From Paracoccaceae bacterium (GTDB lineage Bacteria; Pseudomonadota; Alphaproteobacteria; Rhodobacterales; Rhodobacteraceae): 8,706 nt of DNA. The first letter of the stretch is position 1. Every line of letters begins with the position of its first letter. Location of the stretch: positions 1 to 8,706 of the forward strand of contig PUNI01000531.1 of assembly GCA_003551745.1 (NCBI GenBank), read 5' to 3'. Position numbers and translations under genes: made by a program. Shown here piece by piece: positions 6,217 through 8,706 of this stretch. The notes under the pieces were generated by a model. That model was given only the letters and a program-made list of their open reading frames with translations. It made no database searches and was not told where the DNA came from.

Positions 6217-8421
6217 TCAGCCCCGCGCCTTAAGTGGCAGCGGCGGCGGACGGGTGCCGGCGGTCAGCGCGCCGCGGGCGGCCTGCAGGCTGATCTCGCC
6301 GCCCACGTCGAGTTGCAGCAGGAACAGCAGCAGCGACCGGCCGGTCACCAGGAAGTCATGGCCGAAGGCGAAATCCTCCGGCTCGGCCAGCTCCGGCCTG
6401 TTGGTGTCCAGAAGCAGCATCCAGTGCAGCCCCGCGGGGGGCTCGGGCAGGGCGAAGGGCACCGCGTCGTGGTGGGCATTCACAATCATCAGGAGCGTCG
6501 AGTCGCCCGCCGGCTTGTGGATGCCGGTGGCCTGCGCGCGGCCGTCGAGCACCATGCCGAAGCAGCGGGTGTTCGGGTCGTCCCAATGCGCCGTCTCCAT
6601 CGGCGCGCCCGCGGGCGTGATCCAGCTCACGTCGCGCACGCCGAACTCCGCGTCGAGTTCGCCGGTCAGGAAGCGGTTGCGGTGCAGCAGCGGAAACCGG
6701 TGGCGCAACTCGATCAGCTTGCGGGTGAAGGCAGAGAGCGCCGCGCCGTCCTCATCGATCCCTTCCCAGTCCACCCAGGAGATCTCGTTGTCCTGGCAAT
6801 AGGCGTTGTTGTTGCCCCGCTGGGTGCGTCCGAACTCGTCGCCCGCCAGCAGCATCGGCGTTCCCTGCGCGAGCATCAGCGTGGCCAGCATGTTGCGCTT
6901 CTGCCGTTCGCGCAGGGCGCGGATGTCCGGGTCGTCGGTCGGCCCCTCGGCGCCGTGGTTGAAGCTCAGGTTGTGGCTGTGCCCGTCGTTGCCGCCCTCG
7001 CCGTTGGCGTCGTTGTGGCGCTCGTTGAAACTCACCACGTCGTTGAGCGTGAATCCGTCATGGGCGGCAACGAAGTTGACACTGGCCCAGGGCTTGCGGC
7101 CGCGGCGGTCGAACTTGTCGCCCGAGGCCGTCAGCCGGCGGGCGAGATCTGCGGCCTGGCCCTCGTCGCCCCGCCAGAACGCGCGCACCGTGTCGCGAAA
7201 GGCGTCGTTCCACTCCGCCCAGCCCGGCGGGAACCCCCCCACCTGATAGCCGCCGGGGCCGAGGTCCCAGGGCTCGGCGATCAGCTTCACCCGGCTCAGC
7301 ACCGGGTCCTGCCGGCAGCTGTCGAGAAACCCGCCGCCCTCGTCGAAGCCGTGGTCCTCGCGGCCGAGGATGGTGGCAAGGTCGAAGCGGAAGCCGTCGA
7401 CCCGCATCTCCTCCACCCAGTAGCGCAGGCTGTCGGTGACGAGCTGCAGCACCCGCGGGTGGCTGAGGTTCAGCGTGTTCCCGGTGCCCGTGTCGTTGAT
7501 GTAATGCCGCCGGTCGGGAGCGAGGCGATAGTAGCTGGCGTTGTCGATCCCCCGGAACGACAGCGTCGGGCCCAGCTCGTTGCCTTCGGCGGTGTGGTTG
7601 TAGACCACATCGAGGATCACCTCGATGCCGGCATCATGCAGCCGGGCGACCATCTGCTTGAACTCGCGCAGGCTGCCGGTGGCGGAATAGCCGAGCTCGG
7701 GCGCAAAGAAGCTCAGCGTGTTGTAGCCCCAGTAGTTGCGCAGCCCCTTCTCGATCAGGTGCTGGTCCTGGGCGAAGGCGTGCACCGGCATCAGCTCGAT
7801 CGCGGTGATCCCGAGCCCGCGCAGATAGGCCACCATCTCCTCGCTGGCGAGCCCCGCATAGGAGCCGCGCAGCCGCTCCGGCACCGCCGGGCAGCGCATG
7901 GTCATCCCGCGCAGATGCGCCTCGTAGATCACCGTGCGCTCCCACGGGACGGCGGGTGCCTGCACCCGGCCCCAGCCGAAGGCCGGGTCCACCACCCGGC
8001 AGCGCGGCATGAACGGCGCGCTGTCGCGGGTGTCGAAGCTCAGATCGCCTTCGCCGACGGTATAGCCGAAGAGTGCGTCGTCCCAGGTCACGGTGCCGGT
8101 GAGGCCCTTGGCATACGGGTCGAGCACAAGCTTGTTGGGGTTGAACCGATGCCCCTCCCCGGGCGCATAGGGGCCGTGGACGCGATAGGCGTAATGAGTG
8201 CCGGGCTGCGCGTCGGGCAGATAGCCGTGCCAGACCTCGTCGGTGTATTCCGGAAGCGCGATGCGTCCGACCTCCGCGCCGCCGTCGTCCTCGAAGAGGC
8301 ACAGTTCCACTGCGGTCGCGTTGGCCGAGAACAACGCGAAGTTCACCCCCAGCCCGTCCCAATGCGCTCCCAGCGGGAAGGGTTTGCCCTCGCGGATTCG
8401 GATGCGGCTGGTGAGGGGCAT
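6217..8421 (-). CDS. glgX: Glycogen debranching enzyme GlgX (isoamylase type)
   Basis: This 734-residue glycoside hydrolase family 13 enzyme hydrolyses alpha-1,6 branches in glycogen, mainly the short stubs left by glycogen phosphorylase. It acts in the cytoplasm. The N-terminal beta-sandwich (about 5-150, CBM48-like) has FPLGAHWDGLGVNFALFS at 15-32 and GPYAPGEGHRFNPNKLVLDPYAK at 83-105 as family markers. The catalytic barrel shows all four conserved regions: DVVYNH (271-276), DGFRFD with nucleophile Asp347, AEPWD with acid/base Glu383, and AAHDG (452-456) with the third carboxylate Asp455. GDEFGRTQRGNNNAYCQDNE (528-547) is typical of GlgX and isoamylase. Length and domain order match the family. 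ATG 8421 is the only start after an in-frame TAG at 8463-8461 (reverse); the Shine-Dalgarno sequence is weak. No other glycogen gene is visible next to it: the upstream neighbour is an ASPIC/UnbV-like gene and downstream is tRNA-Thr, facing it. The 125-nt gap 6092-6216 shows no convincing terminator, only a 5-bp hairpin CGACC/GGTCG at 6131-6143 without a T tract. Confidence 0.96.
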   Translation of the reverse strand: MPLTSRIRIREGKPFPLGAHWDGLGVNFALFSANATAVELCLFEDDGGAEVGRIALPEYTDEVWHGYLPDAQPGTHYAYRVHGPYAPGEGHRFNPNKLVLDPYAKGLTGTVTWDDALFGYTVGEGDLSFDTRDSAPFMPRCRVVDPAFGWGRVQAPAVPWERTVIYEAHLRGMTMRCPAVPERLRGSYAGLASEEMVAYLRGLGITAIELMPVHAFAQDQHLIEKGLRNYWGYNTLSFFAPELGYSATGSLREFKQMVARLHDAGIEVILDVVYNHTAEGNELGPTLSFRGIDNASYYRLAPDRRHYINDTGTGNTLNLSHPRVLQLVTDSLRYWVEEMRVDGFRFDLATILGREDHGFDEGGGFLDSCRQDPVLSRVKLIAEPWDLGPGGYQVGGFPPGWAEWNDAFRDTVRAFWRGDEGQAADLARRLTASGDKFDRRGRKPWASVNFVAAHDGFTLNDVVSFNERHNDANGEGGNDGHSHNLSFNHGAEGPTDDPDIRALRERQKRNMLATLMLAQGTPMLLAGDEFGRTQRGNNNAYCQDNEISWVDWEGIDEDGAALSAFTRKLIELRHRFPLLHRNRFLTGELDAEFGVRDVSWITPAGAPMETAHWDDPNTRCFGMVLDGRAQATGIHKPAGDSTLLMIVNAHHDAVPFALPEPPAGLHWMLLLDTNRPELAEPEDFAFGHDFLVTGRSLLLFLLQLDVGGEISLQAARGALTAGTRPPPLPLKARG

Positions 8422-8457
8422 GACGAGGCTGCTCGGGCTGTCGACGGGGTCTGCCTC

Positions 8458-8486
8458 GTTCTAGGCCGGACGTGCTGCCCCGTCCA
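8458..8486 (-). promoter_or_regulatory. Likely sigma-70 promoter of glgX
   Basis: On the minus strand, TGGACG (8486-8481) and TAGAAC (8463-8458) are separated by exactly 17 bases. Each matches four of six consensus positions. Transcription would start near 8451, giving a leader of about 30 nt before the glgX ATG. In DNA this GC-rich, a correctly spaced pair at the right distance is a moderately good sign. Confidence 0.4.
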
Positions 8487-8549
8487 TCTGCCGTCCCGCC
8501 GGCGCCGGGGCGGCGGCGCCCATGCCGTGGCGCCCGCGACGAGGCCCGG

Positions 8550-8563
8550 CCCCGGAAACGGGG
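8550..8563 (-). terminator. Possible weak terminator after the right-edge gene
   Basis: On the minus strand, a few bases after the TGA at 8571-8569, CCCCG and CGGGG form a 5-bp stem around TTTC. There is no T tract, as is common in GC-rich genomes, so the call rests only on the hairpin and its position. Confidence 0.2.
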
Positions 8564-8568
8564 GGCAT

Positions 8569-8706
8569 TCAGGGGATGTCACGCAGCGTCAGGGCGGAAC
8601 TGGCGGCGCGGGCGTCGATGCGGCGATTTGTGGGGGTCTTCGCCCAGTCGGAAGCAAGGCCGTCCGGCCAGATCACGCGCAGCTGCGCCGTTTCGGCCTC
8701 ACCGAG
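8569..8706 (-). CDS. C-terminal end of an ASPIC/UnbV (CRTAC1-like) repeat protein, partial
   Basis: The minus-strand frame is open from the window edge to TGA at 8571-8569, giving 45 residues of a gene that begins outside the window. The opening LGEAETAQLRVIWPDG strongly resembles the ASPIC/UnbV domain, where a GLG(E/D)A...V.WP(D/S)G pattern is typical. That domain usually lies at the C-terminus of secreted or cell-surface proteins with FG-GAP/VCBS beta-propeller repeats (cartilage acidic protein 1 family), whose function in bacteria is poorly known. The following residues, to the end at TLRDIP, are not distinctive. The gene is 147 nt upstream of glgX on the same strand, with a likely glgX promoter between them, so they are probably separate units. 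The family call rests on one short motif; any beta-propeller part lies outside the window. Confidence 0.55.
   Translation of the reverse strand, partial: LGEAETAQLRVIWPDGLASDWAKTPTNRRIDARAASSALTLRDIP

Noticed and set aside
4097..6802. A 901-codon plus-strand open frame opposite the antiporter, running through tRNA-Thr and into glgX
   Set aside because: It covers the tRNA and two well-supported genes, and its protein is dominated by Gln, Arg, His and Asp without any domain. Long antisense frames are expected in GC-rich coding DNA.
8485..8530. GC-rich dyads with GGCGCC palindromes between glgX and the edge gene
   Set aside because: Such palindromes arise easily by chance at this GC content, and no T tract or repeat elsewhere supports a function.
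8343..8582. A 79-codon minus-strand frame covering the glgX–ASPIC gap
   Set aside because: It overlaps the start of glgX and the end of the edge gene out of frame, is Arg/Pro/Ala-rich, and has no recognisable motif.

Overview
This is a GC-rich window (about 70 % G+C by eye) with dense genes. Protein features suggest an alphaproteobacterium, probably of the Rhodobacterales: an oxidoreductase–SelD fusion next to mnmH, a CPA1 antiporter with a cyclic-nucleotide-binding tail, and GlgX. The assignment is an inference from gene style, not from a marker gene. No mobile element, CRISPR array or integrase is visible.

Layout from left to right: (1) a 5'-truncated mnmH (tRNA 2-selenouridine synthase) on the plus strand, ending at 1020. 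(2) On the minus strand, a 728-residue fusion of an FAD/NAD(P) oxidoreductase with selenide, water dikinase (SelD), whose stop lies inside the end of mnmH, so the two convergent genes share 14 bp. (3) Upstream of it on the same strand and 78 nt away, an 837-residue CPA1-type Na+/H+ antiporter with a long cytoplasmic helical region and a C-terminal cyclic-nucleotide-binding-like domain. (4) A 232-nt spacer and a plus-strand tRNA-Thr (anticodon TGT). (5) A 125-nt spacer and a minus-strand glycogen debranching enzyme (GlgX), with a plausible sigma-70 promoter. (6) At the right edge, the last 45 codons of a minus-strand gene whose tail resembles the ASPIC/UnbV repeat found in CRTAC1-type proteins.

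Genes 1 and 2 form a functional pair. SelD makes selenophosphate from selenide and ATP. MnmH uses selenophosphate to convert 2-thiouridine to 2-selenouridine at the wobble position of tRNA-Lys, tRNA-Glu and tRNA-Gln. No selA, selB or tRNA-Sec is seen here, so within this window selenium use points to tRNA modification only. The antiporter (ion and pH homeostasis), tRNA-Thr and GlgX (glycogen breakdown) are not obviously linked to selenium. I do not see a clearly new system. The most interesting points are the fused SelD, its overlap with mnmH, and the possibly cyclic-nucleotide-linked antiporter.
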